Origin: Chitinophagaceae bacterium | GTDB taxonomy: Bacteria; Bacteroidota; Bacteroidia; Chitinophagales; Chitinophagaceae | Assembly: GCA_947452875.1 (NCBI GenBank) | Contig: CANGEZ010000070.1 | Coordinates: forward strand, 1-8,931 | Direction: 5' to 3' | Length of the DNA: 8,931 nucleotides | Shown here: in pieces, positions 1-7,038 of the stretch | Layout: the number at the start of each line of letters is the position of its first letter | Numbering within the stretch: position 1 is the stretch's first letter | Made by a program: the position numbers and the translations under genes | The notes under the pieces: generated by a model | The model's database searches: none | The model's input: the letters and a program-made list of their open reading frames with translations, nothing else | Told to the model about the DNA's origin: nothing

Positions 1-791
1 CCCATTTGAAATAAAATAAAACAAGTTGATAATTTCAATCCATCAATATGATGCGCTTTTGCCAATTCGGGCGAAAGGGTAATCAACAAACCAACCGAAT
101 ACCAAATAGGAATGCCCATTAAAATACAAGCTATATATTTTATGATTCTTTGTTTAGATGAAAACAATAATCTGAATGAACCTTTGGATACATCTGATTT
201 TTTTACCGTTGCGAACATAGATGTTTCCATAGATTTTATTCTGATGAACAACAATAAAAATCCTGCAAAACCTGCGCTGATAAAGGCTTGTCGCCATGGA
301 AGAAAATCTCCTGCCAATCCTGCGGTTACAGCTCCTAAGGCTCCGAGTGTGGCAACTAGAATTGTACCATAACCTCTTTTTTCAACGCTCATGCTTTCTC
401 CAACAAGCGTAATGCCTGCACCTAATTCGCCTGCTAGTCCAACGCCTGCTAAGAAACGTATCACTGCATAAGTATTCACATCATGAATGAATCCATTGGC
501 AATATTGCATAAGGAATACAAAACAATAGAACCGAACAATGCAGTAACTCTTCCTTTTTTATCTGCAATAATGCCTGTGATGATACCACCCACCATCATG
601 CCGGCCATTTGCACGGCAAGTAAGGTTTCCCCAGTTTTAGTTAATGAATCGCCAGACAATCCCAATTCTTTTAATGAAGGAATGCGATATACATTGAATA
701 AAAACAAATCAAAAGCATCAATGAAAAAGCCAAGTCCGGCGGCTATTACAGCAATGTTGAATGGGGAGTGATAGATCTTATGTTGTTGCAT
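1..791 (-). CDS. MFS transporter, N-terminal part (cut by the left window edge)
   Basis: The open frame runs from an ATG at 791 to the window edge without a stop, giving the first 263 residues of a major facilitator superfamily permease of the inner membrane; full-length members have about 400-480 residues, so the C-terminal half lies outside. Visible: a first membrane helix around residues 12-33 (FFIDAFDLFLF, a pattern common at the start of MFS sugar or organic-acid proton symporters); the MFS loop 2-3 signature GIIADKKGRV at 73-82; a glycine-rich helix IRFLAGVGLAGELGAG at 111-126; further hydrophobic helices near 143-160, 168-183 and 217-239. The ATG start is backed by the position of the first helix. 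It is transcribed divergently from the DAO-like oxidase gene. Family membership is secure; the substrate cannot be read from the sequence. A metabolite or sugar:proton symporter is the likeliest class. Confidence 0.9.
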   Translation of the reverse strand, partial: MQQHKIYHSPFNIAVIAAGLGFFIDAFDLFLFNVYRIPSLKELGLSGDSLTKTGETLLAVQMAGMMVGGIITGIIADKKGRVTALFGSIVLYSLCNIANGFIHDVNTYAVIRFLAGVGLAGELGAGITLVGESMSVEKRGYGTILVATLGALGAVTAGLAGDFLPWRQAFISAGFAGFLLLFIRIKSMETSMFATVKKSDVSKGSFRLLFSSKQRIIKYIACILMGIPIWYSVGLLITLSPELAKAHHIDGLKLSTCFILFQM

Positions 792-999
792 TGATGATTT
801 ATATTATTGTAATCAATTAGCTTTTTAAATATCCAATCATTAATAATGAATCCGTAAAATAAAAAGAAATTCAGGTTTAATCGCTTAATTCAAAAAATCA
901 TTTGTTCAAATCTCACATTTACTAACAATTACTTGGAAGTAAAAATCCAAATTCCTACATTTATCAATATTATTTTTTGAAATATTTATTTGCAAAACA
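792..999. promoter_or_regulatory. Divergent intergenic region between the MFS and oxidase genes
   Basis: This is a very AT-rich 208-bp stretch between two divergent starts, so promoters for both genes must lie here or be embedded nearby. I could not find a convincing Bacteroidota promoter (TTTG about 19 bp upstream of TAnnTTTG) on either strand. Two short perfect inverted repeats stand out: TCATTAATAATGA at 837-849 and ATTTGTTCAAAT at 900-911. Either could be a regulator half-site pair, but short palindromes are frequent in such AT-rich DNA. No ORF or RNA gene is visible here. Confidence 0.35.
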
Positions 1000-2232
1000 A
1001 TGAGCACAAAAAAATCAAATCAAGAAGAATCAAAAGTAGAAAACAGTTCATCAACTTCAACTCAATTCAACAGACGTAATTTCTTATATACAGTTGCTGC
1101 GTCATCAGTGGCTTTTTATCTTTCAGGTTTTATTAAGCCAACAAGCGCTCCACTTGAAGTTCGAAATATCATTCCTCCAAGATTAGACACTGCATATTTA
1201 GGTGAAAAAGTTCTTTGCTTTCGTCCAATGAGACGTGGTGTTCCAAACATGACAATTGAGACTGTTGGAAGCCAACTCATCGCACATAATTATGGACATG
1301 GAGGGAGCGGATGGACATTAGCCCCAGGTTGTTCCAAATATGTGGTTGACTTGGTTGAAGCCTCTCCAAAAGGAAAATCGATTTCAAAAAATGCGGCTGT
1401 AACTGTAGTCGGCGGTGGTGTTTTAGGACTTTTTACTGCATATGAATTAGTACAACGTGGTTACACAAATATTACTGTAGTAGCTGATAAATTTGACAAA
1501 TTGACTTCTCATAATGCTGGTGGACTATTGGCACCTGTTTCAATGAGCAACAACCCTGAGATTCAACCATTAATCGACAAGGTTGGAATTGATGCGTATA
1601 AATTTTATGCTTCAGTAGCGCAAGGCAAACAACAAGATTTTCAAAAAGGTGCATTGATTGTTCCCGCTTATTTTGAAGACAGAGATGCTTCCGGACTAGA
1701 GCCATACGTTGGAAAAGTGATGCAACCAGCTAAAGATGTCATCCTTGATTTTGGAAATGGCACTCAACGTAAAATGGTAAGTTATGATGATGGTATTTTC
1801 ATAAATACTGCAAAAATGATGCAGGCATTACACGATTATCTTGCTACAAAAGTCAAATTTGAAAAAAAGAAAATTAATAAATTATCAGAACTCTCATCTT
1901 CACTAGTTTTCAATTGTTCGGGCTTAGGTGCTTCTAAACTAAATAATGATGCAGAAGTTGTACCTGTGCAAGGGCATCTAATTATGTTGCGTGATCAGGT
2001 ACCGGCAGATCTTCAGTCAATGATCTTAGTTTATTTTGCAAAAGGGAAAACTGAAGCCGGACAAGAAGTAAAACGCTCTTTTTATATTTTCCCTAAGCAA
2101 TTACCGGGTTCAGCTGCTAATGATGTTGGCGTGATTGGCGGCACTTTTATTGAAGGCGGAACACCTGATACACCCAATCTTAAAGAGTTTGAGATACTAG
2201 TGGATAATGCAAAAAAATTCTATGGCATCTAA
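1000..2232 (+). CDS. Tat-exported FAD-dependent D-amino-acid-oxidase-like protein with circularly permuted DAO motifs
   Basis: A 410-residue FAD oxidoreductase of the DAO superfamily. Residues 24-50 form a twin-arginine signal (NRRNFLYTVAASSVAFYLSGF), so the folded flavoprotein should be exported. Residues 74-79 (FRPMRR) and 93-111 (LIAHNYGHGGSGWTLAPGC) match the substrate-carboxylate arginine region and the DAO signature, which in known D-amino-acid and D-aspartate oxidases sit at the C-terminus. Only afterwards comes the FAD-binding Rossmann motif VVGGGVLGLFTAYEL (136-150), then SHNAGGLLAPVS (170-181), the flavin/NAD-type VFNCSGLGASKL (303-314), PVQGHLIML (322-330), the active-site-like YIFP (362-365) and GVIGGTFIEGG (377-387). 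The chain ends at YGI, just where the RPxR segment would normally follow. The predicted reaction is oxidative deamination of a D-amino acid, or oxidation of a related amine, giving hydrogen peroxide; the substrate is unknown. The family is secure, and the permuted order is seen directly in one unbroken frame. Confidence 0.88.
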   Translation: MSTKKSNQEESKVENSSSTSTQFNRRNFLYTVAASSVAFYLSGFIKPTSAPLEVRNIIPPRLDTAYLGEKVLCFRPMRRGVPNMTIETVGSQLIAHNYGHGGSGWTLAPGCSKYVVDLVEASPKGKSISKNAAVTVVGGGVLGLFTAYELVQRGYTNITVVADKFDKLTSHNAGGLLAPVSMSNNPEIQPLIDKVGIDAYKFYASVAQGKQQDFQKGALIVPAYFEDRDASGLEPYVGKVMQPAKDVILDFGNGTQRKMVSYDDGIFINTAKMMQALHDYLATKVKFEKKKINKLSELSSSLVFNCSGLGASKLNNDAEVVPVQGHLIMLRDQVPADLQSMILVYFAKGKTEAGQEVKRSFYIFPKQLPGSAANDVGVIGGTFIEGGTPDTPNLKEFEILVDNAKKFYGI

Positions 2233-2281
2233 ATAAGCTACTAGCTGATGTTAAATACAAAGTCAGTTATCTTAAGAGATT

Positions 2282-3517
2282 CTAATTCTTTAAAATGGAA
2301 ATAGGTTGACTTTCGAGGCCTTCGATTTTAAAAACATACATCCCAGCAGGTAAATTGATTGTTTGTACAAAAGTATAATTCGTATTCAATGTTCCTTTTC
2401 TTACCAATTGTCCGGCGCTGTTGTATAAACAGTAAATCTTTCCTGTTAGTGAAGAATTTGTATTTACAACAAAATTTGATGTTACAGGATTTGGAAAACA
2501 AATAACCTGATTATCTTTAAGAACAGTGACATTGATTTCAGTTTGTAGCGTATCAGCATAACTACATCTGTTAACAATAAGACGAACTGTATAAAAACCA
2601 GACATAGCATAATTATGAGTAGGCTGAAAATCAGTGCTAGTCGCTCCATCGCCAAAATCCCAGAAATAGGCATCTGCTGCTGATGAATGATTTAGAAATG
2701 AAGCAGTGTTGTCAATCATAGAATATTCAAAACGGGCTGCAGGATCGTATTTGCCTACAAACCAATTCGATAAAGAATCGTACACCAATAATTTTACAGC
2801 TTCTTTTATGTTTCGGGCAATCGTGTCTGTTAGTCCAAAGTTGTAAGAAATAGCAATAGGGTTTTTTCTAAGGATAACAGAATAGAAAGAACATGCTGCT
2901 GCAAATGAGCCTGCTGCCGAAGGATGACTTCCATCTGTTGCATACAATTCTATTTCAGGGTGCATGGTTCTTAAGTATTTCCAAACTACACCAACAGGAG
3001 ACACCAATGCATTGTTATCAGCTGCCATTTGCATGTAGCGCATGTGTAGTAAACTGTCCATGCCTTCATACGTACACACTGGTGGCCATGTTGCACAGTT
3101 GGAAGCATCTCCTACTTTTCTGCCCCAGGTTCTGTAGAAAACAGTTTCAGCGCAAGGACTGTATTGATTGATAATGCTGTCTAAAGTTCTTGCATAAGGA
3201 AAAACTTCTGTTGCAACCTGATCATCAGGAAATGAAGGCAATTGACTCTGTTCCTGCAGCACCACAAAATCCCAATTGCCTGCCATTAATTTGCTTTGTG
3301 AGGTTGCATTGGTAGTATGTAATTGAAAAGTATATCCACCGGGTGTATTACTATCGATGATGATAGTGTCATTGGTAGACAATGCGACGTTTTTAAATAA
3401 TAAAGGCAAATTGTTGACCCCTGTATAACTATTTCCTAAAAACAACACTCGTTTGGATTGAGCATAAAGTGACCCACTAAAAAGAAAAAGAAATACGACG
3501 CATTTCAAATGTCTCAT
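2282..3517 (-). CDS. Secreted SGNH-type hydrolase with PKD domain and T9SS sorting domain
   Basis: 411 residues in three parts. A Sec signal peptide (residues 1-19, ending SLYAQ) is followed by an SGNH/GDSL-like fold: block I GNSYTG at 28-33 with nucleophile Ser30, the block II glycines near 60-61, VLQEQSQLP at 86-94, and the C-terminal catalytic pair in DGSHPS (Asp195, His198). The usual GxND of block III is absent and LQEQS is in its place, as I recall for DUF4886-type SGNH proteins. A PKD domain follows at about 262-332 (FWDFGDG at 285-291, HNYAMSGFYTVRLIV at 301-315). A type IX secretion C-terminal domain spans about 335-411 (CFPNPV at 340-345, LPAGMYVFKIEG at 389-400), so the protein should be secreted or surface-bound. 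A carbohydrate or acyl esterase is likeliest; the substrate is unknown. It is the last gene of the minus-strand run, 15 bp after the VOC gene. The ATG start fits the signal peptide. Confidence 0.85.
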   Translation of the reverse strand: MRHLKCVVFLFLFSGSLYAQSKRVLFLGNSYTGVNNLPLLFKNVALSTNDTIIIDSNTPGGYTFQLHTTNATSQSKLMAGNWDFVVLQEQSQLPSFPDDQVATEVFPYARTLDSIINQYSPCAETVFYRTWGRKVGDASNCATWPPVCTYEGMDSLLHMRYMQMAADNNALVSPVGVVWKYLRTMHPEIELYATDGSHPSAAGSFAAACSFYSVILRKNPIAISYNFGLTDTIARNIKEAVKLLVYDSLSNWFVGKYDPAARFEYSMIDNTASFLNHSSAADAYFWDFGDGATSTDFQPTHNYAMSGFYTVRLIVNRCSYADTLQTEINVTVLKDNQVICFPNPVTSNFVVNTNSSLTGKIYCLYNSAGQLVRKGTLNTNYTFVQTINLPAGMYVFKIEGLESQPISILKN

Positions 3518-3532
3518 AAAAAAATCAATAAT

Positions 3533-3916
3533 TTATTTTCCAATTAAATCCCAGTGATTGCCATATAGGTCTTCAAACACAGCTACTTTGCCGTAAGTTT
3601 CCTCGCTGACTTCTCTTATTATTTTGATGTCATTCTGAATTAGATTCTTATAATCATTATCAAAATCATCAGTATGTAAAAATAAAAATACTCTACCTCC
3701 AGATTGATTGCCGATGAATGTTTTTTGATGTGCTGTTGCTGCTTTCGCCAATAACAAGGAACAAGAAGAACCTTTAGGTGTAACCAATACCCATCTTTTT
3801 TCAGGCGATAAAATGGTGTCTTCACTTAAAGTGAAGTTTAATTTCTTTGTGTAAAAATCAATGGCTTTATCATAGTCGTCTACCAATAAAGCAATATGAG
3901 CTAATTGTTGTGCCAT
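3533..3916 (-). CDS. VOC-family (glyoxalase/bleomycin-resistance fold) protein
   Basis: A 127-residue cytoplasmic protein with the vicinal oxygen chelate layout: two beta-alpha-beta-beta-beta modules. Module one starts LAHIALLVDDYDKAIDFYTKKLNF (split here as LAHIALLVDDYD at 5-16 and KAIDFYTKKLNF at 17-28), with His7 in the usual first metal-ligand position. Module two contains VFLFLHTDDF (76-85) and ends with the typical FEDLYGNHWDLI (114-125), including Glu115. The length is normal for the single-domain VOC family, whose members range from glyoxalases and dioxygenases to drug-binding proteins. Nothing in the sequence fixes a substrate. It sits 8 bp after the GH109 gene and 15 bp before the SGNH gene, so co-transcription is likely. 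The start ATG (3914-3916 on the plus strand) is the only sensible one. Confidence 0.85.
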   Translation of the reverse strand: MAQQLAHIALLVDDYDKAIDFYTKKLNFTLSEDTILSPEKRWVLVTPKGSSCSLLLAKAATAHQKTFIGNQSGGRVFLFLHTDDFDNDYKNLIQNDIKIIREVSEETYGKVAVFEDLYGNHWDLIGK

Positions 3917-3924
3917 GGTTAGTT

Positions 3925-5274
3925 TTAAATTCTCGTTCCAAAATCATTTGTTCTTGTCTTCCAAAGTCCTTTTGTAAAATCAGGAAATTCAAGATTCTTA
4001 CCACCGGCCGCTACTGATTCCTGACTCAGTGGAGAAATGGCTGTCCATGCGGCAGCATCATATACATCCAATGGGGTAGTGGTTTTGTTTTTAATGGCTT
4101 CTACAAATTCATGCAATACAAAAAAGTCCATGCCACCATGACCAGCACCTATGGTATCATTCTCAAATTTCTTCCATAAAGGATGATCATATTTTTCGAG
4201 GTAAGGCTTTGCCGCTTCCCAACGATCTTCATCTCTGCTAATACCTTGTAAATACAAAGATTGATTCACATCCATCCACAAACCCTTAGTGCCTTGTACT
4301 CTAAAACCCAATGAATAGGGACGAGGCAAAGAAGTGTCGTGTTGTAATAAAATAGTTTCTTGATTGGCAGTTTGTATCATGGTTGTTACCACATCGCCTA
4401 ATTTGAAATTGATTTTTGCATTCGGATGATTCGCCCCGCCTTTCTCAACAATATATTCATGAAGTCCTCTTGCTTTAGAAGAATAAGAAACGAGCGAAGT
4501 GAAGCGATTGCCTCTATTGATATTCGTTAGCATGGCAACTGGTCCAATGCCGTGTGTCGGATACAGGTCACCGTTTCTATCGATGCTGTGTTGTGTTCTC
4601 CATTTGGCTTCTGAAAAACCTTTTTCACCAAACTCAACGCCACCGCCATAAGGCTGTTTGCCATCATTGAATTTTACATCACGAAGATTGTGCTGGTAGC
4701 CGCCTTGTAAATGAATCAGTTCGCCGAACATACCCTGACGAACCATGTTCATCACTGCCATAACATCTCTGCGGTAGCAAACATTTTCCAGCATCATGTA
4801 ATTGAGCTTGGTTTTTTCAACCAGCTTCACCAGGTTCCATAATTCATCGATTGTTAATGCTGAAATGACTTCACAACCTACATGCTTGCCTGCATTCAAC
4901 GCATCCATGGCCATTGGATAATGCCACTCCCAAGGTGTTGCTATGATGACGGCATCAATTTCATTTATATCAAGTAATTTTTTATAAGCATCATTGCCGC
5001 CGATAATAATTTTTGGAATAGGCTTTCCTGCTTTTTTAATTTGATCAATGGCACTATCAATCATCACTTGTTGTACGTCACAAATCGCAACGATTTCAAT
5101 ATCATCTCTTCTTAAGGCTAAATCAATATGGTCTTGTCCTCTTAAACCGGTTCCGATAAAACCCAGTTTTACTTTTTGTTGGGGCGTTCTTCCAAAAACA
5201 ACATGAGATGGAAGCAATAACATACCGGCTGCAGTGACAGCGGTGGCGCTGATAAAATCTTTTCTTGTCAACAT
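3925..5274 (-). CDS. GH109-like NAD-dependent alpha-N-acetylgalactosaminidase (Gfo/Idh/MocA fold)
   Basis: I take the ATG at 5274 (449 residues) because it gives an export signal at once (MLTRKDFISATAVTAAG, an RK variant of the Tat motif) and avoids the overlap with the kinase gene that the in-frame ATG at 5310 would cause. The NAD-binding Rossmann motif LGFIGTGLRGQDH is at 37-49, followed by IATPWEWHYPMAM (111-123). Family-specific GH109 stretches follow: ENVCYRRDVMAVMNMVRQG (163-181), GELIHLQGGYQHNLR (184-198), YPTHGIGPVA (238-247; the Tyr and His match the pair implicated in catalysis in the Elizabethkingia enzyme), NINRGNRF (252-259) and GAGHGGMDFF (376-385). GH109 enzymes cleave terminal alpha-GalNAc by transient oxidation of the sugar with tightly bound NAD. 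The family call is strong, but few members have been tested, so substrate and linkage remain inferred. It lies 19 bp downstream of an amino-sugar-kinase-like gene, which fits GalNAc salvage. Confidence 0.85.
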   Translation of the reverse strand: MLTRKDFISATAVTAAGMLLLPSHVVFGRTPQQKVKLGFIGTGLRGQDHIDLALRRDDIEIVAICDVQQVMIDSAIDQIKKAGKPIPKIIIGGNDAYKKLLDINEIDAVIIATPWEWHYPMAMDALNAGKHVGCEVISALTIDELWNLVKLVEKTKLNYMMLENVCYRRDVMAVMNMVRQGMFGELIHLQGGYQHNLRDVKFNDGKQPYGGGVEFGEKGFSEAKWRTQHSIDRNGDLYPTHGIGPVAMLTNINRGNRFTSLVSYSSKARGLHEYIVEKGGANHPNAKINFKLGDVVTTMIQTANQETILLQHDTSLPRPYSLGFRVQGTKGLWMDVNQSLYLQGISRDEDRWEAAKPYLEKYDHPLWKKFENDTIGAGHGGMDFFVLHEFVEAIKNKTTTPLDVYDAAAWTAISPLSQESVAAGGKNLEFPDFTKGLWKTRTNDFGTRI

Positions 5275-5293
5275 GAAAATTGTATTAAGATGG

Positions 5294-6325
5294 TTATATG
5301 TTTTCTTCAAGCACTTGCAGCAATCGACATTGATTTTTCGCTCTATCGAGATTTTGTTCAGGATATGTTATGTTGTAATACACATCATGATTCAGGTAAT
5401 CTGTCAGAAAACGCAAGGCCTGCATGTAAGTCATGAATTTGCCGGCATAAGATAGTAAATTCAGTTCATTTTCTGTAAGTTGAATGGCATCTTTATATCC
5501 TGAAATGATGGCTTCGTAATAATCTTTTCTGAAAACAATGTTGTCAAGATTAGTTTCATTTTCTCCGGTTTCGCAAACCATCGTACGAATCATATCTCCT
5601 AAATCAGAAATGAAATATCCTGGCATAATCGTATCCCAATCGATAACGGCTTTTGGATGAAACGAATGGGCATCAAAAAGAATATTGCTGATTTTGGTAT
5701 CAGCATGTATGATTCGTTTGGGAATCAGCTTTTCACTTTCAATATTTTTGAAGATGGTTACGATTTCAATTCTTGATAATAAATAATCTATATAGTCTTT
5801 GGCTTTGGCTTTCCTTTCTTCATCAGTATTTGCATATGCAGTTTTAAATTCTTCAAAACGTAAATCAAGATTGTGAAAATCGGGAATTGACGGAATGAAA
5901 TTTTCAGTATTTGCATTTTGCAACAATGAAGTGAATTTACCAAATGAATATGCGGTTTGATAGGCTTGATCAACAGTTGAAATAGAATCTATTGTTGTGG
6001 TGTTTTCTATAAAATCAATCAATCGCCAGTAGCAGTTTTGATCATCTATGAAATAGTCTTCATCTTTTATAGTTTGATTTGTTTTGATTACCGGATAATC
6101 TTCATCAACAGCTAAAATGCAAGCTGAGGCTAATTTTATATTTGCTGAAATCGCAATTGGGTTTTTGAAAATTGATGTGTTGACTTTTTGTAAAATAAAT
6201 CGCTTTGAAGAAATGGTATCTGAAACAATAAAAGTCTGATTGATCAATCCGGTTGATGTTTTTTCAATGAGGCATTGATTGGCATCCAAGTTGAAAGCAG
6301 ATAATATAGCAGCATTATTGTTCAA
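5294..6325 (-). CDS. nahK: N-acetylhexosamine 1-kinase-like phosphotransferase (APH/choline kinase fold)
   Basis: A 343-residue cytoplasmic sugar kinase. The ATP-binding loop is STGLINQTFIV (24-34), with the probable ATP-anchoring Lys46 in ILQKVN; LQKVNTSIFKNP (45-56) closely resembles the corresponding stretch of NahK/LnpB kinases. The catalytic loop HADTKISN is at 207-214 (Asp209 as base, Asn214), and the metal-binding VIDWDTIMPG at 227-236 is followed by SDLGDMIR (240-247). Length agrees with NahK (about 360). NahK converts GlcNAc or GalNAc plus ATP to the 1-phosphate, and the GH109 gene 19 bp downstream would supply the sugar. The start is TTG: an in-frame TAA lies four codons upstream, no ATG or GTG lies between, and the next in-frame Met is at residue 234, beyond the catalytic loop. 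Other APH-fold kinases remain possible; the symbol is given by similarity only. Confidence 0.8.
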   Translation of the reverse strand: MNNNAAILSAFNLDANQCLIEKTSTGLINQTFIVSDTISSKRFILQKVNTSIFKNPIAISANIKLASACILAVDEDYPVIKTNQTIKDEDYFIDDQNCYWRLIDFIENTTTIDSISTVDQAYQTAYSFGKFTSLLQNANTENFIPSIPDFHNLDLRFEEFKTAYANTDEERKAKAKDYIDYLLSRIEIVTIFKNIESEKLIPKRIIHADTKISNILFDAHSFHPKAVIDWDTIMPGYFISDLGDMIRTMVCETGENETNLDNIVFRKDYYEAIISGYKDAIQLTENELNLLSYAGKFMTYMQALRFLTDYLNHDVYYNITYPEQNLDRAKNQCRLLQVLEENI

Positions 6326-6359
6326 ATCAGGCTTTTAATAAAATTGTAGTAAAAAAAAG

Positions 6360-7016
6360 CTAGGGTTTGATATGCTCATAAATTTTGAAATATCTTTTTA
6401 TAGCAGACACAATTGTAGTAGCGATAATGGCGCCGGAGAATGCGAGAAACACATCCTTTTGAGAATCCCAAATATCGCCTTGTGTTCCTAAGTATGCATC
6501 CCCTTGTGCAGGAAAAAATACATCTGCAACAGCCCATTCAATCAATTCATAAAAGGCACTGATAGATAAAGTAATTTCAATAGGTAATAACCACGCTACC
6601 CAACTTGGGTATTTCAACCATTTTAAAAACATTTCGCGCATGGGATAGGCGAGGAGGAAACCAAAACTGAAATGCACAATTCTGTCGTAATGATTTCTTG
6701 ATAAATGCAATTGGTCTTTAAGCCAGTAACCAAAAGGGTTTTCGGCGTAAGTGTATTTGGAACCATACACATGCAAGCAGAGATAAATACAAATTAACAA
6801 ATAAGAAACATCACTGAATTGAAATTTCTTAAAAGTTGAAATGAGAAAAAATAAAAAAATAAAAGTGAGGGTGTTTTCAAGAAACCAGTTTTTTAAATCT
6901 GTAGTTCCTAAAAAAGTACTTAACCAAATGGAAAGAAAAACAACAGAAAAAATCCAAAGCCAATAGTTGCTTTTAAATGGAGTTCTGAAGTTAGATATGG
7001 CGATGCTAAATTTCAA
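6360..7016 (-). CDS. DUF2238 (YjdF-type) inner-membrane protein
   Basis: 218 residues, hydrophobic, with about six predicted membrane helices (near 18-37, 46-62, 70-85, 113-126, 138-155, 188-206). The DUF2238 signature blocks are all present: HVYGSKYTYAENPFG (82-96), SRNHYDRIVHFSFGF (106-120), YPMREM (124-129), YELIEW (156-161) and the strongly conserved YLGTQGDIWDSQKD (175-188). No biochemical function is established for the family that I know of; conserved His/Asp/Glu at the membrane face suggest a catalytic or metal-binding role, which is inference. The frame opens with TTG at 7016, preceded in frame by TAA, and the next in-frame Met is residue 126. An ATG at 7030 in another frame reaches TGA after five codons (7013-7015), and one added base in the TTT run would join it to this gene. 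Spacing is 34 bp to the kinase and 22 bp from the barrel gene. Confidence 0.85.
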   Translation of the reverse strand: MKFSIAISNFRTPFKSNYWLWIFSVVFLSIWLSTFLGTTDLKNWFLENTLTFIFLFFLISTFKKFQFSDVSYLLICIYLCLHVYGSKYTYAENPFGYWLKDQLHLSRNHYDRIVHFSFGFLLAYPMREMFLKWLKYPSWVAWLLPIEITLSISAFYELIEWAVADVFFPAQGDAYLGTQGDIWDSQKDVFLAFSGAIIATTIVSAIKRYFKIYEHIKP

Positions 7017-7038
7017 ATGGCTTTATTCATTACATGAT

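Noticed and set aside
112..771. Two plus-strand open frames (112-372 and 487-771)
   Set aside because: Both are antisense to the MFS gene, whose minus-strand translation has membrane helices and the DKKGR signature.
901..930. Bacteroidota-type promoter (TTTG at 901-904, 18 bp, then TAACAATT) before the oxidase gene
   Set aside because: The downstream element shares only the TA and one T with TAnnTTTG, which is not better than chance in this AT-rich DNA.
1472..1705. Minus-strand open frame of 77 codons inside the oxidase gene
   Set aside because: It lies fully antisense to a gene with clear conserved motifs and its translation shows no domain pattern.
2233..2281. Possible bidirectional terminator between the convergent oxidase and SGNH genes (AGCTACTAGCT at 2236-2246)
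   Set aside because: The palindrome can form only a four-pair stem with a three-base loop and has no T run; no stronger hairpin is present.
2482..3171. Short frames inside the SGNH gene on both strands
   Set aside because: They overlap the PKD and SGNH coding regions in other frames and show no recognisable protein features.
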